The translations under genes and the position numbers were made by a program. DNA of 39,950 nucleotides from Brevundimonas sp. UBA5936 (GTDB lineage: Bacteria > Pseudomonadota > Alphaproteobacteria > Caulobacterales > Caulobacteraceae). Where the stretch lies: NCBI GenBank assembly GCA_002430835.1, contig DJDA01000049.1, positions 1 through 39,950 of the forward strand. The letters are read 5' to 3'. Shown piece after piece: positions 8,087-16,144 of the stretch. Below the pieces are notes generated by a model that was not told where the DNA came from, did not search any database, and saw only the letters and a list, made by a program, of their open reading frames with translations. Numbering within the stretch: position 1 is the stretch's first letter; each line of letters opens with the position of its first letter.

Positions 8087-8725
8087 ATGCAGATCGCCGC
8101 TTCTGACGCCCTTCTGGTCATCGACGCGCAGAACGATTTCTGCGAGGGCGGCGCCCTGGCGGTGCAGGGCGGGGCGGCGATCATGCCCCTCATCAACCGG
8201 CTGGCCGAGCGGTTCAGCACCGTCATCGCCACCCAGGACTGGCACACGCCGGACCAGATCAGCTTCGCCTCCAACCACGCAGGCGCGGCGCCCTTCACGC
8301 AGATCGAGGTCGCCTATGGTCCCCAGATGCTGTGGCCGGATCACTGCGTGCAGGGCACGCCGGGCGCCGACTTTCATCCGGACGCGGCGCCTGCGGTGAA
8401 CAAGGCGCTGGCCGTGATCCGCAAGGGCTATAATCCGGCGGTCGATAGCTACTCCGGCTTCTATGAGAACGACCACAGGACGGCGACCGGTCTGGCGGGT
8501 CTGCTGCGCGATCTGGGCGTGAAGCGGCTGTTCCTGTGCGGTCTGGCCTATGACTACTGCGTCCGCTTCACCGCCGAGGACGCGGTGCGCGAGGGCTTCG
8601 AGGCCGTGGTCATCGAAGACGCCTGCCGCGCCATCGCCCCGGACACGGCGGCCGCCGCCAAGGCCAGCTTCAGCGTGCTGAAGATCGCCGAGATCGCGGC
8701 TGCAGACCTGATCCCTCACTCATAG
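8087..8725 (+). CDS. pncA: Nicotinamidase
   Basis: A 212-residue cysteine hydrolase of the isochorismatase fold. The catalytic triad is visible as D13 (VIDAQNDFC), K113 (RKGYNP) and C158 (GLAYDYCV). The metal ligands D51, H53 and H86 are present in TQDWHTP and WPDHC. It converts nicotinamide to nicotinate for NAD salvage. It follows fbp by four bases, so the two form an operon. Its 3' end overlaps the end of the converging polymerase gene by ten bases. Confidence 0.95.
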   Translation: MQIAASDALLVIDAQNDFCEGGALAVQGGAAIMPLINRLAERFSTVIATQDWHTPDQISFASNHAGAAPFTQIEVAYGPQMLWPDHCVQGTPGADFHPDAAPAVNKALAVIRKGYNPAVDSYSGFYENDHRTATGLAGLLRDLGVKRLFLCGLAYDYCVRFTAEDAVREGFEAVVIEDACRAIAPDTAAAAKASFSVLKIAEIAAADLIPHS

Positions 8726-10017
8726 AAGTCCGCCTCGTCGGGGATGCGGGTGAAGGCGATCTTGGCGCCGATATAGTCGGGCAGGCCCGCCTTGGGACCG
8801 ATGCTGACCGTGTCCTTGCCATAGCGTTTGTTCAGCTCATCCAGCGCCTGCGACAGGCGTAAGGACGGCGCGTCGCCGCCCTGATCCGGGCCGATGTCGA
8901 ACAGGTCGGCCTCAAAGGCGTCGCGGGCCTTCAGACCGTGGACGCCGACGCCGACATAGCTCAACCGCCCGGCCTCCAGCTCTGGCTCGACCCGGCGCCA
9001 CAGCGCGTCCAGCGCGGCCAGCAGGGCGAAGGTGTCCTGCGTCGGGGCGACGGCGCGGGTCAGGCCTGTCGTGTCCCAGCCGCGTTTGGCGCCCTTCGGC
9101 CCCATGTCGAGATGCAGGCTGATCCCGGCGCCGGTCAGCCCCATCCGCCGCAGCCGCGCCCCGCATTTGACCATCAGGCGTCGCGCCACCGCCCGCGCCT
9201 TGTCCGGGTTGCGCATGGCCTGCGCCAGCACATGGCTGTGGCTGATGGAGGCGGGCGGCTTTTCCGGCGTCGGCTCGCTGTCGAGACCGTGCAGGCCGCG
9301 CCAGATGCGCTCGCCCTCGATGCTGTTCCAGACCGCGCGCGCCTCCTTGGCGGTCATATTCCACAGACCTGCCGTGTCCGTGACGCCCGCCGCCGCCAGC
9401 CGCTCGCGCATCCGCGAGCCGACGCCCGGATACTGCGACAGCGGCAGGTGCAGGATGGCGCCGGGCAGTTCATGGGCGCGCAGTATGGTCAGTCCGGCGG
9501 GCTTCTTCATGCCGCAGGCCGTCTTGGCCAGAAACCGCGAGGGCGCCAGACCGATGGATGACCGCAGGCACTCGCCGACGTTCTTCAGGATGCCCGCCTG
9601 GATGCGCCGGGCCAGGGCGACGGCGTTGGCTTCCTGCCGCTCCGGCCCGATCAACTGGCACGAGCATTCGTCGATGGAGCCGACCTTCCACACCGGCACG
9701 TGCTGGTCGATCTCAGCCATGATTTGCTTGTGGACTTGAACGTAGAGGTCCGGCCGCGCCTCGGCGACGATCAGGTCGGGGCACAGGCGGCGGGCCTCGG
9801 CCACCTGCATTCCGGTGCGGACGCCGAAGGCCTTGCTCTCATAGCTGGCGGCGATGGCGCCGGAGTATTCGCTCTCGACGGGGCGGACGATGACCGGCTT
9901 GCCGCGCCAGTCAGGGTTCCGCTGCTGCTCGACGCTGGCGAAGAAGGCGTTCAGGTCGATGAACAGCCAGCGTAGGCCTGCGGCGTCTTCATCAGGCTGT
10001 CGGCCGGGGTGTTCCAT
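8716..10017 (-). CDS. Y-family DNA polymerase (UmuC/ImpB/DinB-like), SOS-regulated
   Basis: A 433-residue translesion polymerase. The palm carboxylates are in WLFIDLNAFFASVEQ (about residues 17-31) and in KVGSIDECSC, the SxDE motif. The helix-hairpin-helix thumb follows at QYPGVGSRMRERLAAAGV. A little-finger domain comes next, and EADLFDI near residue 375 looks like a beta-clamp binding peptide. Proteins of this type have been labelled ImpB/MucB/SamB and sometimes wrongly as type VI secretion ImpB. A LexA box lies six bases upstream of the ATG, so DNA damage induction is expected. It is not part of an imuABC cassette. Whether it is closer to Pol IV or Pol V cannot be settled by eye. Confidence 0.9.
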   Translation of the reverse strand: MEHPGRQPDEDAAGLRWLFIDLNAFFASVEQQRNPDWRGKPVIVRPVESEYSGAIAASYESKAFGVRTGMQVAEARRLCPDLIVAEARPDLYVQVHKQIMAEIDQHVPVWKVGSIDECSCQLIGPERQEANAVALARRIQAGILKNVGECLRSSIGLAPSRFLAKTACGMKKPAGLTILRAHELPGAILHLPLSQYPGVGSRMRERLAAAGVTDTAGLWNMTAKEARAVWNSIEGERIWRGLHGLDSEPTPEKPPASISHSHVLAQAMRNPDKARAVARRLMVKCGARLRRMGLTGAGISLHLDMGPKGAKRGWDTTGLTRAVAPTQDTFALLAALDALWRRVEPELEAGRLSYVGVGVHGLKARDAFEADLFDIGPDQGGDAPSLRLSQALDELNKRYGKDTVSIGPKAGLPDYIGAKIAFTRIPDEADFYE

Positions 10018-10022
10018 GATGT

Positions 10023-10037
10023 GAACATATCAGGAAC
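10023..10037 (-). promoter_or_regulatory. LexA (SOS) box
   Basis: On the minus strand the sequence reads GTTC-CTGATAT-GTTC, an exact match to the alphaproteobacterial GTTC-N7-GTTC direct-repeat LexA site. It ends six bases before the polymerase start codon, so bound LexA would cover the initiation region. Confidence 0.85.
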
Positions 10038-10061
10038 ATTTATCTCCTGAAAGCTGCAGGT

Positions 10062-10373
10062 TTAGAGCGTGAGAAAGTTTGGAATGATGAGCAGGGCGGC
10101 AAGGATGAAGGCTGGACGCGCGATGTAAATGCAGCCCGTTATGAAGCGATTGCCATAGAGGCGGTGGGTCGCCGAATAGATTTCTTGAAAAGATGGAACG
10201 ACGCCGAAAATCACAGGGTTTTTGGAGAAAACGAAGAAGACGGGGGTGGTCGGGGGGACGAGGCCGCTTCTCCTGCTGTGGTCTGCTGCAAAATGTGCAA
10301 ACGTCGTGCTGACCAGAGCGGTAATCATGCTCAGGGCAAAGGCGATGAGAAGCGCAGGTTGAAGGAACGTCAT
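10062..10373 (-). CDS. Small membrane protein coupled to adenine deaminase
   Basis: About 103 residues beginning MTFLQPALLIAFALSMI. There is one hydrophobic helix at the N-terminus (about 5-26) and one at the C-terminus (about 80-101, ending LLIIPNFLTL), with a polar middle. The ATG at 10373 overlaps the TGA of the preceding deaminase gene (ATGA), which argues for translational coupling and a real gene. Codon use is less GC-biased than in the neighbours (for example ATA and ATT codons). I do not recognise the family. Confidence 0.6.
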   Translation of the reverse strand: MTFLQPALLIAFALSMITALVSTTFAHFAADHSRRSGLVPPTTPVFFVFSKNPVIFGVVPSFQEIYSATHRLYGNRFITGCIYIARPAFILAALLIIPNFLTL

Positions 10374-11380
10374 TGCGCCGCCGCGTAGGCCTCCACCTCG
10401 GCGATCCGCGCGGCCTTGTCGGTGTCGCTGAGGAAGCTGCCCTCGAAGCTGTTCTTCGCCAGTTGCGTCACCTGTTCGCGCGTCAGGCCGACCGCCTCGG
10501 CCAACTGGATATAGTTGGCGTTCACATAGCCGCCGAAATAGGAGGGGTCGTCCGAGTTCAGGGTGACGTGCAGGCCCCGGCGCAGCATTTCGGGGACCGG
10601 GTGGTCCTTCAGATCCTTGACCACGCACAGCTTCAGGTTCGACAGGGGGCAAACCGTCAACGTCATCTGCTCGGTCTCCAGACGCGCGATCAGGGCCTCG
10701 TCCTCCATCGAGCGGTTGCCGTGGTCCATGCGGTCGATGTGCAGCAGGTCCAGCGCCTCGCGCACATATTCGGGCGGGCCTTCCTCGCCCGCGTGGGCGC
10801 ACAGCTTCAGGCCCAGTTCGCGCGCGGCGGCGAAGACGCGCTGGAACTTCGACGGCGGGTGGCCGACCTCGGAGGAATCCAGGCCGACGCCGATGAAGTG
10901 ATGCAGATAGGGCTTGGCGGCCTCCAGCGTGGCGAAGGCTTCGTCTTCGCTGAGGTGGCGCAGGAAGCTGAGGATCAGGCCGCTGGTGACGCCGAGTTCC
11001 GCCTTGGCGCGATCCATCCCCGCGATCAGGCCCTCGACCACGACGGCGAAGGGCACGCCCCGGTCGGTGTGGGTCTGGGGATCGAAGAAGATCTCGGCGT
11101 GGCGGACGTTGTCGGCGGCGGCGCGCTGGAAATAGGCGAAGGCCAGATCCTCGAAGTCCTGACGGGTCAGCAGCACGGCCGCGCCCGCATAATAGATGTC
11201 GAGGAAGTCCTGCAGGTTCGAGAAGTCATAGGCCGCGCGCACGGCCTCGACGCTGTCATAGGGGATGGCGACGCCGTTGCGCTGCGCCAGTTCGAACATC
11301 AGTTCGGGCTCAAGCGAGCCTTCGATGTGCAGGTGCAGTTCCGCCTTGGGCAGGCCGGCGATGAAGGCGTCGAGGGACAT
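10370..11380 (-). CDS. Adenine deaminase (adenosine deaminase superfamily)
   Basis: A 336-residue TIM-barrel metal hydrolase. Metal ligands and catalytic residues appear in HLHIEG (16-21), HAGEEGP and NSDDPSYFGG. The segments SSEVGHPPSKFQRVF, FFDPQTHTDRG and LTVCPLSNLKLCVV match the adenine deaminase subgroup (yeast Aah1, Pseudomonas PA0148) as I remember it, rather than true adenosine deaminases. Adenine to hypoxanthine is therefore the likelier reaction, although many annotation pipelines call such genes add. The start at 11380 has a GGAG site. The stop overlaps the next small gene. Confidence 0.88.
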   Translation of the reverse strand: MSLDAFIAGLPKAELHLHIEGSLEPELMFELAQRNGVAIPYDSVEAVRAAYDFSNLQDFLDIYYAGAAVLLTRQDFEDLAFAYFQRAAADNVRHAEIFFDPQTHTDRGVPFAVVVEGLIAGMDRAKAELGVTSGLILSFLRHLSEDEAFATLEAAKPYLHHFIGVGLDSSEVGHPPSKFQRVFAAARELGLKLCAHAGEEGPPEYVREALDLLHIDRMDHGNRSMEDEALIARLETEQMTLTVCPLSNLKLCVVKDLKDHPVPEMLRRGLHVTLNSDDPSYFGGYVNANYIQLAEAVGLTREQVTQLAKNSFEGSFLSDTDKAARIAEVEAYAAAQ

Positions 11381-11456
11381 GGGGAGGCTCCGGTAGCGTG
11401 GCGTGCAGCCTAGCGGTCCCGGCCTTTGCCGTCATCCATGCCCGGTTTTTAAGTCG

Positions 11457-11574
11457 CCGTCATCCTCGGGCTTGTCCCGAGGATCCATAAACACAACGTC
11501 TGAAGTCGAAGCTCAGCATGCACAGCGGCAAGGTCTGAGCGTCTGGATCCTCGGGACAAGCCCGAGGATGACGG
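11457..11574. repeat. Paired inverted repeat, CCTCGGGCTTGTCCCGAGG family
   Basis: A perfect 31-bp inverted repeat has arms at 11457-11487 and 11544-11574 around a 56-base spacer. It has the same design as the element at 5501-5610: long outer arms, with a smaller palindrome inside each arm. It sits between argS and the deaminase gene, both transcribed on the minus strand. Confidence 0.85.
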
Positions 11575-11620
11575 AGACGTGGGCAAGGGCGCAGGACGGC
11601 GTACGCCGACTTCAGCCGGG

Positions 11621-11666
11621 AACCCTCATCCGGCCCTTCGGGCCACCTTCTCCCATCGGGAGAAGG
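11621..11666. repeat. Intergenic repeat with twin hairpins (CCCTCATCC / CTTCTCCC type)
   Basis: AACCCTCATCC is followed by the hairpin GGCCC-TTC-GGGCC (11632-11644) and the hairpin CCTTCTCCC-ATC-GGGAGAAGG (11646-11666). The second hairpin ends ten bases before the argS stop and could act as its terminator on the minus strand. Related units form the inverted pair at 29142-29381. Confidence 0.7.
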
Positions 11667-11675
11667 AAGCTGTTC

Positions 11676-13475
11676 CTACATCCGCTCGGGCGTCTCGATG
11701 CCCAGCAGGCGAAGCGCGGTCTCCAACTGGTGAAGGGTCGCGGCGGCCAGTGCCAGGCGCGAGCCCTTGGTCGCCTCGTCCGGCGCGACCAGGATCGGGC
11801 AGGCGGCGTAGAATTTCGAGAAGCTCTGCGCCAGCCGATAGGCGTGCTCGGCGATCAGATTGGGCGAACGCTTGTCATAGGCGTCCGCCGTGGCCGCGTC
11901 GAAGGCGTCCAGCGTCAGGGCCAGGTCGCGCTCGGCGGCTTCCTCGATGACGATGGGGGCCAGGGCCACGCCCTGTTCCGCTGCCTTGCGCAGCAGGGAT
12001 TTCACCCGCACGGCCTGATACAGCAGATAGGGGCCGGTCTTGCCCTCGAAGCTCATGAAGCGGTCGAGGTCGAAGACGTAGCTGGTCGTGCGGTTGTTCG
12101 ACAGGTCCGAGAATTTCAGCGCGGCGACCGCCACCTTGTGGGCGATGTCCTCGAACTCGGCCTCGGGCAGGTCGTCGCCCAGCTTGGCCTCATGCAGACG
12201 CTCGCGCGCCTTTTCCGTCGCCTGATCGATCAGGTCGCGCAGCTTCAGGACGCCGCCCGCGCGGGTCTTGAACGGCTTGCCGTCCGCGCCGTTCATGGTG
12301 CCGAAGCCGAGGTGCTCCAGCGACTTCTCGGGGGCGTATCCGGCCAGATAGGCGGCGCGGAAGACCTGTTCGAAATGCTCGGCCTGACGCTCGTCGACGA
12401 CGTAGAGGATCAGGTCCGGGCCGATCGATTTCTTGCGGTCGAGGATCGTGGCCAGGTCGGTCGTGCCGTACATGGCCGAGCCTTCCGAGCTGATGACCAG
12501 CAGGGGCGGGGGCGAGGGCACCTCGATCACCGAGCCGTCGGCCAGCTTCTTCTTGCGCGTCTCGCCGTCGCGGGCGACGTGGACCACCTGGGCGCCGTCA
12601 TCCTCGACCAGCAGGCCCTTGGCCTTCAGGTCGGCGATCATCTCGTCCATCAGCGGGTCGGCGTCGCTCTCGCCGTTCCACAGGTCGAAGTCGACCGACA
12701 GGTCGTCATATTCGCGCTTCAACGCCTCGCGGCTGACGGCGACGAAATGCGACCACAGGGCGCGATAACCGGGGCGGCCGCCCTGCAGTTCGGCCGTCGC
12801 CTTGCGGGCGCGGTCGCGGAAGGCGGGGTCTTCCTTGGCCTTGCCCGCCGCCAGCGGATAGAGGCGGTCGAGATCAGCCAGCGTCACCGGCGTCTCGGCC
12901 GGGAAGGGACCGTCGCCCTCGGCCATGAAGGCGTCAGCCAGACCCTCGTCGCCGCAGGCGGTGATGAGCAGGCCCATCTGGAAGCCCCAGTCGCCGAAGT
13001 GGGCGTCGCCGGTGACTTCGTCGCCGCGCAGGCGGAACAGCCGCTTCAGGCTCTCGCCGATGATGGCGCTGCGCAAATGGCCGACGTGCATCGGCTTGGC
13101 CACGTTCGGGCCGCCGTAGTCGATGACCACCTTGCGCGGCTCGACGCGCGAGGCGCCGGCCAGTTCCTCGTCCGCCGCGACCTCGGCCGCGCGCTGGGCC
13201 AGGGCCGCGTTCGACAGCTTCATGTTGATGAAGCCGGGACCGGCCACCTCGACCGAGGACAGGCGCGGATCGGCGGCCAGTCGCTCGGCCACCTTGGCGG
13301 CCAGTTCGCGCGGATTGGCCTTCAGCGCCTTGGCGGCGGCCAGGGCGCCGTTCGACTGGAAGTCGGCCAGATCGGGACGGTCGGACGCGGTGACGCGGGC
13401 CAGGGCCTTGTCCACGCCTTCGGCGGCGAAGGCGGACCCGACCGCTTCGCTGAGAGAAGTCTTGAGGTCGGTCAT
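11676..13475 (-). CDS. argS: Arginyl-tRNA synthetase
   Basis: A 599-residue class Ia synthetase. The N-terminal Arg-tRNA synthetase domain is present (about 1-110). The HIGH-type signature appears as KPMHVGHLRSAIIGESL within GGPNVAKPMHVGHLR, and the DALR anticodon-binding domain is at the C-terminus (from about YLLYQAVRVKSLLR to the final LGIETPERM). It charges tRNA-Arg. It starts three bases after the stop of a secreted-protein gene, with which it is likely co-transcribed. Length is typical. Confidence 0.97.
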   Translation of the reverse strand: MTDLKTSLSEAVGSAFAAEGVDKALARVTASDRPDLADFQSNGALAAAKALKANPRELAAKVAERLAADPRLSSVEVAGPGFINMKLSNAALAQRAAEVAADEELAGASRVEPRKVVIDYGGPNVAKPMHVGHLRSAIIGESLKRLFRLRGDEVTGDAHFGDWGFQMGLLITACGDEGLADAFMAEGDGPFPAETPVTLADLDRLYPLAAGKAKEDPAFRDRARKATAELQGGRPGYRALWSHFVAVSREALKREYDDLSVDFDLWNGESDADPLMDEMIADLKAKGLLVEDDGAQVVHVARDGETRKKKLADGSVIEVPSPPPLLVISSEGSAMYGTTDLATILDRKKSIGPDLILYVVDERQAEHFEQVFRAAYLAGYAPEKSLEHLGFGTMNGADGKPFKTRAGGVLKLRDLIDQATEKARERLHEAKLGDDLPEAEFEDIAHKVAVAALKFSDLSNNRTTSYVFDLDRFMSFEGKTGPYLLYQAVRVKSLLRKAAEQGVALAPIVIEEAAERDLALTLDAFDAATADAYDKRSPNLIAEHAYRLAQSFSKFYAACPILVAPDEATKGSRLALAAATLHQLETALRLLGIETPERM

Positions 13476-13478
13476 GTC

Positions 13479-14126
13479 TTAGTTGGTCTGTTGGCCCGCA
13501 GTCGGACGGAATCGGCTGCCGGATCGGTTGAACTCGGCCATCTGAGGCGTGACGTCGAAGCCGATCAGGACTTCGAAATTGCCGCCGCTGGTGGTGGCGT
13601 CGGCGCGCGGGATGACGATGGTCTGGCTGGCCTCGGCCTGGGTGCGGTCGGCGCCGCCGAAGGTCACGGGCAGGTCGAAATATTCCTTGGCCAGGACGGC
13701 GGAGTTCCGCTCGGTTACGGCGATCCAGTAGCGATAGGTGCGGGCGTCGCCCTCGGCCAGCGGGCCCTTGCCCAGGCTGAACAGCAGGTTGACGTCCAGA
13801 CGGATCGGATCGGACTCGCGATAGACGCAGTCGGAGGTGACGCCTTCGATCTCGCCCGTGAAGCCGACGCCGGTGGTCGTGGGCTGTTCATAGTTGGACA
13901 GTTCGACGAAGCGAGCCGCGTCGTAGAGAATCTTCACATAGGGGCACGGACCGGCGTTGGCGCGGCGGCTCAGCGGCGCGATGCGCATGGGGCGCGCGGG
14001 CGCCTGCTCGGCCTTCTGGCCGCCCTGTTGGCCGCCCTGGGGGCGTCCGCTCTGGGCCGCGGCGGCGTGAGGGATCAGCGCGGCCGTGAGGGAGAGGGCG
14101 GCGAGGGCGGTCAGGACGCGACGCAT
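13479..14126 (-). CDS. Secreted protein of unknown function upstream of argS
   Basis: A 215-residue protein with a Sec-type signal peptide (MRRVLTALAALSLTAALIPHAAAAQ, cleavage near residue 24). A Gly/Gln-rich low-complexity linker (SGRPQGGQQGGQ) follows, then a soluble domain with two cysteines (GPCPYVKI and SDCVYRES) that could pair in the periplasm. I recognise it only as a conserved protein found next to argS in relatives, with no known function. The stop is three bases from the argS start, so the two genes share a transcript. Confidence 0.8.
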   Translation of the reverse strand: MRRVLTALAALSLTAALIPHAAAAQSGRPQGGQQGGQKAEQAPARPMRIAPLSRRANAGPCPYVKILYDAARFVELSNYEQPTTTGVGFTGEIEGVTSDCVYRESDPIRLDVNLLFSLGKGPLAEGDARTYRYWIAVTERNSAVLAKEYFDLPVTFGGADRTQAEASQTIVIPRADATTSGGNFEVLIGFDVTPQMAEFNRSGSRFRPTAGQQTN

Positions 14127-14285
14127 CAGGAGCTTTCCGGCAGTCGATGAAGGCGGGGCCGATCAGACGCCCGAACGGGCCACGCTGGGTGGTGATAGCG
14201 GCTAAAGCGAGGCGCGGCAAACGGCGCGCGTATCACCCGGCGATGAAGGTGGCGAGAGCGCGCGCGAAGGACTAGGTTCCGGCCC

Positions 14286-15257
14286 ATGAACGCGCCTGTC
14301 TCGCCCTCACAGTTTCAACGTCGCCCCCTGTCCGTCCGCATGGCGACGCCGCGCGGCTTCTGCGCGGGGGTTGATCGCGCCATCCAGATCGTTGAGCGCG
14401 CGATCGAGAAATACGGCGCCCCCGTCTATGTGCGCCATGAGATCGTTCACAACCGCCACGTCGTCGACCGGCTGAAGGGTTTGGGCGCCGTCTTCGTCAA
14501 GGATCTGGACGAGTGCCCGGACGACCGGCCGGTGGTCTTCTCGGCCCACGGCGTGCCCAAGTCGGTGCCCGCCACGGCGCGTTCGCGCGAGATGCTGTTT
14601 CTGGACGCCACCTGCCCGCTGGTGTCCAAGGTCCACGTCGAGGCCGAGCGCAACTTCGCGGCGGGCCGCCACGTCATTCTGATCGGTCATGCAGGCCACC
14701 CCGAGGTCGTCGGCACCATGGGCCAGCTGCCCGCTGGGGCCATCAGCCTGGTCGAGACGGTCGAGGACGCGGAAGCCTTCCAGCGTCCCGGCGACCAGCC
14801 GCTGGCCTACGCCACCCAGACGACGTTGTCGGTGGACGACACAGCCGAGATTCTGGCGGCGCTGAAGCGGCGCTTCCCCGAACTGCCTGACCCGCACAAG
14901 GAAGACATCTGCTACGCCACCACCAATCGTCAGGAGGCGGTCAAGCGGCTGGGCGAGGGCTGCGGCCTGGTGCTGGTGGTGGGGTCCAAGAACTCGTCCA
15001 ACTCGGCGCGGCTGGTCGATGTGGCGCTGAAGGCGGGGGCCGGGGACGCGCGCCTGGTCGATGACGCGGGCGATCTGGACTGGAACTGGTTCGACGGGGT
15101 CGAGACGGTCGGCCTGACCGCCGGGGCCTCGGCGCCCGAACCGTTGGTGCAGGGCGTGATCGACGCCCTGCGCGCCCGCTTCGACGTGACCGTGACCGAG
15201 GACGACGGCGCCCGCGAGACGGTGACCTTCAAACTGCCCCGCGCCCTGACGGCCTGA
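14286..15257 (+). CDS. ispH: 4-hydroxy-3-methylbut-2-enyl diphosphate reductase
   Basis: A 323-residue iron-sulfur enzyme, the last step of the MEP isoprenoid pathway, producing IPP and DMAPP. The three cluster cysteines are in RGFCAGVDRAI, DATCPLVSKVH and KEDICYATTNRQ. VVGSKNSSNSARL and SAPEPLVQGVI are also characteristic. It starts 159 bases from the divergent secreted-protein gene, without a strong ribosome site. An Lrp-type regulator follows 34 bases after its stop. Confidence 0.96.
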   Translation: MNAPVSPSQFQRRPLSVRMATPRGFCAGVDRAIQIVERAIEKYGAPVYVRHEIVHNRHVVDRLKGLGAVFVKDLDECPDDRPVVFSAHGVPKSVPATARSREMLFLDATCPLVSKVHVEAERNFAAGRHVILIGHAGHPEVVGTMGQLPAGAISLVETVEDAEAFQRPGDQPLAYATQTTLSVDDTAEILAALKRRFPELPDPHKEDICYATTNRQEAVKRLGEGCGLVLVVGSKNSSNSARLVDVALKAGAGDARLVDDAGDLDWNWFDGVETVGLTAGASAPEPLVQGVIDALRARFDVTVTEDDGARETVTFKLPRALTA

Positions 15258-15291
15258 GGCGGCGCCTGGAACGGCCGGGGAGGGCCGCGAC

Positions 15292-15747
15292 ATGAGCGGA
15301 CTGGACGCCATCGACCGTCGCCTGCTGGCCATACTGCAGGACGACGCCACCGTTCCCATCGCCGAACTGGCCGAGAGGGTGGGCCTGACGCAGACGCCGT
15401 GCTGGAAGCGGGTGAAGCGGCTCCAGGACACGGGGATCATCGCCGCGCGCGTGGCCTTGCTGGATCGCGAGGCGCTGGACCTGCCGCTGGTGGTCTTCGT
15501 CTCGGTGAAGACGCGGCGGCACGACGCCGAATGGCTGGAGACCTTCAAGCAGGCCGCCGCCCTGCCCGAGGTGGTCGAATTCTACCGGATGAGCGGCGAG
15601 GTCGACTATCTGCTCAAGGTGCTGGTCAAGGACATCGCCGCCTATGACCGCTTCTATCGCCGGTTGATCGCCATCGCCCCGCTGGACGACGTCTCCTCCA
15701 GCTTCGCCATGGAACAGATCAAGTTCACGACGGCCTTGCCGCTCTGA
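15292..15747 (+). CDS. Lrp/AsnC family transcriptional regulator
   Basis: A 151-residue protein with an N-terminal winged helix-turn-helix (LDAIDRRLLAILQDDATVPIAELAERVGLTQTPCWKRVKRLQ, quoted here only as residues 3-45) and a C-terminal RAM ligand-binding domain (about 65-145, with VVEFYRMSGEVDYLLKV). Family members sense amino acids and bind DNA as octamers. The target here is unknown. It starts after a GGAGGG site and ends at a terminator hairpin at 15758-15780. Confidence 0.92.
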   Translation: MSGLDAIDRRLLAILQDDATVPIAELAERVGLTQTPCWKRVKRLQDTGIIAARVALLDREALDLPLVVFVSVKTRRHDAEWLETFKQAAALPEVVEFYRMSGEVDYLLKVLVKDIAAYDRFYRRLIAIAPLDDVSSSFAMEQIKFTTALPL

Positions 15748-15757
15748 TCGGCCTAAG

Positions 15758-15780
15758 GGGAGAATAATATTCTCCCTTTT
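15758..15780 (+). terminator. Rho-independent terminator after the Lrp gene
   Basis: GGGAGAA (15758-15764) pairs with TTCTCCC (15770-15776) around an AT loop and runs into four Ts. The stem can extend by two A-T pairs. Confidence 0.8.
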
Positions 15781-15807
15781 CATTGATTTTGGAGTGCGGG
15801 CAGAAAT

Positions 15808-15824
15808 GATCCTCCCTGAGGATC
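15808..15824. promoter_or_regulatory. Small palindrome upstream of the 79-residue gene
   Basis: GATCCTC-CCT-GAGGATC lies 34 bases upstream of the ATG at 15858, in the expected promoter/leader region. It could be an operator or a leader hairpin. No regulator is assigned. Confidence 0.35.
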
Positions 15825-15857
15825 GGAATATCTTCCGTCGCCTGTAGCGGAGGGTTC

Positions 15858-16097
15858 ATGCTCAAGCGTCTGTTCGTCGATCACCCGGCCTCGGTCGGAG
15901 AGAGCTATACGGAGCACATGGGCGTCGCGGCCTCGTTCGGCGCGGCCATGTTCGTCGGTTCGCTGGCCTGTTTCGTCCACGCCGTGTTTCCGGGCCTGTG
16001 CGTCAAGACCGGCAGCGGGGTCATCAACGACCTGCATCGCCGCATGGTGACGCATCGCGTCGACCCCGCCCGGCTGCCGACGCCCGAGCGGGATTGA
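15858..16097 (+). CDS. DUF6356-like small protein
   Basis: A 79-residue protein, MLKRLFVDHPASVGESYTEH at the N-terminus, one hydrophobic segment (about 25-46, GVAASFGAAMFVGSLACFVHAVFPG) and a polar tail with HRRM. The pattern fits the small DUF6356 family seen in sphingomonads and Caulobacteraceae (recognition by memory). It has a GGAGGG ribosome site and converges on hmp. Function unknown. Confidence 0.75.
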   Translation: MLKRLFVDHPASVGESYTEHMGVAASFGAAMFVGSLACFVHAVFPGLCVKTGSGVINDLHRRMVTHRVDPARLPTPERD

Positions 16098-16104
16098 GCG
16101 AAGC

Positions 16105-16129
16105 CTGGGCCGCCTCGTGGACGGCCCAG
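16105..16129. terminator. Possible bidirectional hairpin between converging genes
   Basis: CTGGGCCG (16105-16112) pairs with CGGCCCAG (16122-16129), an 8-bp GC-rich stem between the DUF6356-like gene and the end of hmp. No T run follows on either side, so it is only a candidate terminator. Confidence 0.35.
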
Positions 16130-16144
16130 ATTCGACGTAAGTTC

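Noticed and set aside
10062..10802. A 246-codon frame on the minus strand running through the deaminase gene
   Set aside because: Only the last 103 codons, from the ATG at 10373, look like protein. The upstream part is an Arg/Pro-rich shadow of the deaminase.
11579..11950. Short ORF with a PHPALRATFSHREK-like segment
   Set aside because: It is the translation of a dispersed intergenic repeat, a known source of false ORFs in alphaproteobacteria, and then runs antisense into argS.
11403..14150. A 915-codon open frame on the plus strand opposite argS
   Set aside because: Antisense shadow of argS and the secreted-protein gene. The N-terminal part is a translated repeat element.
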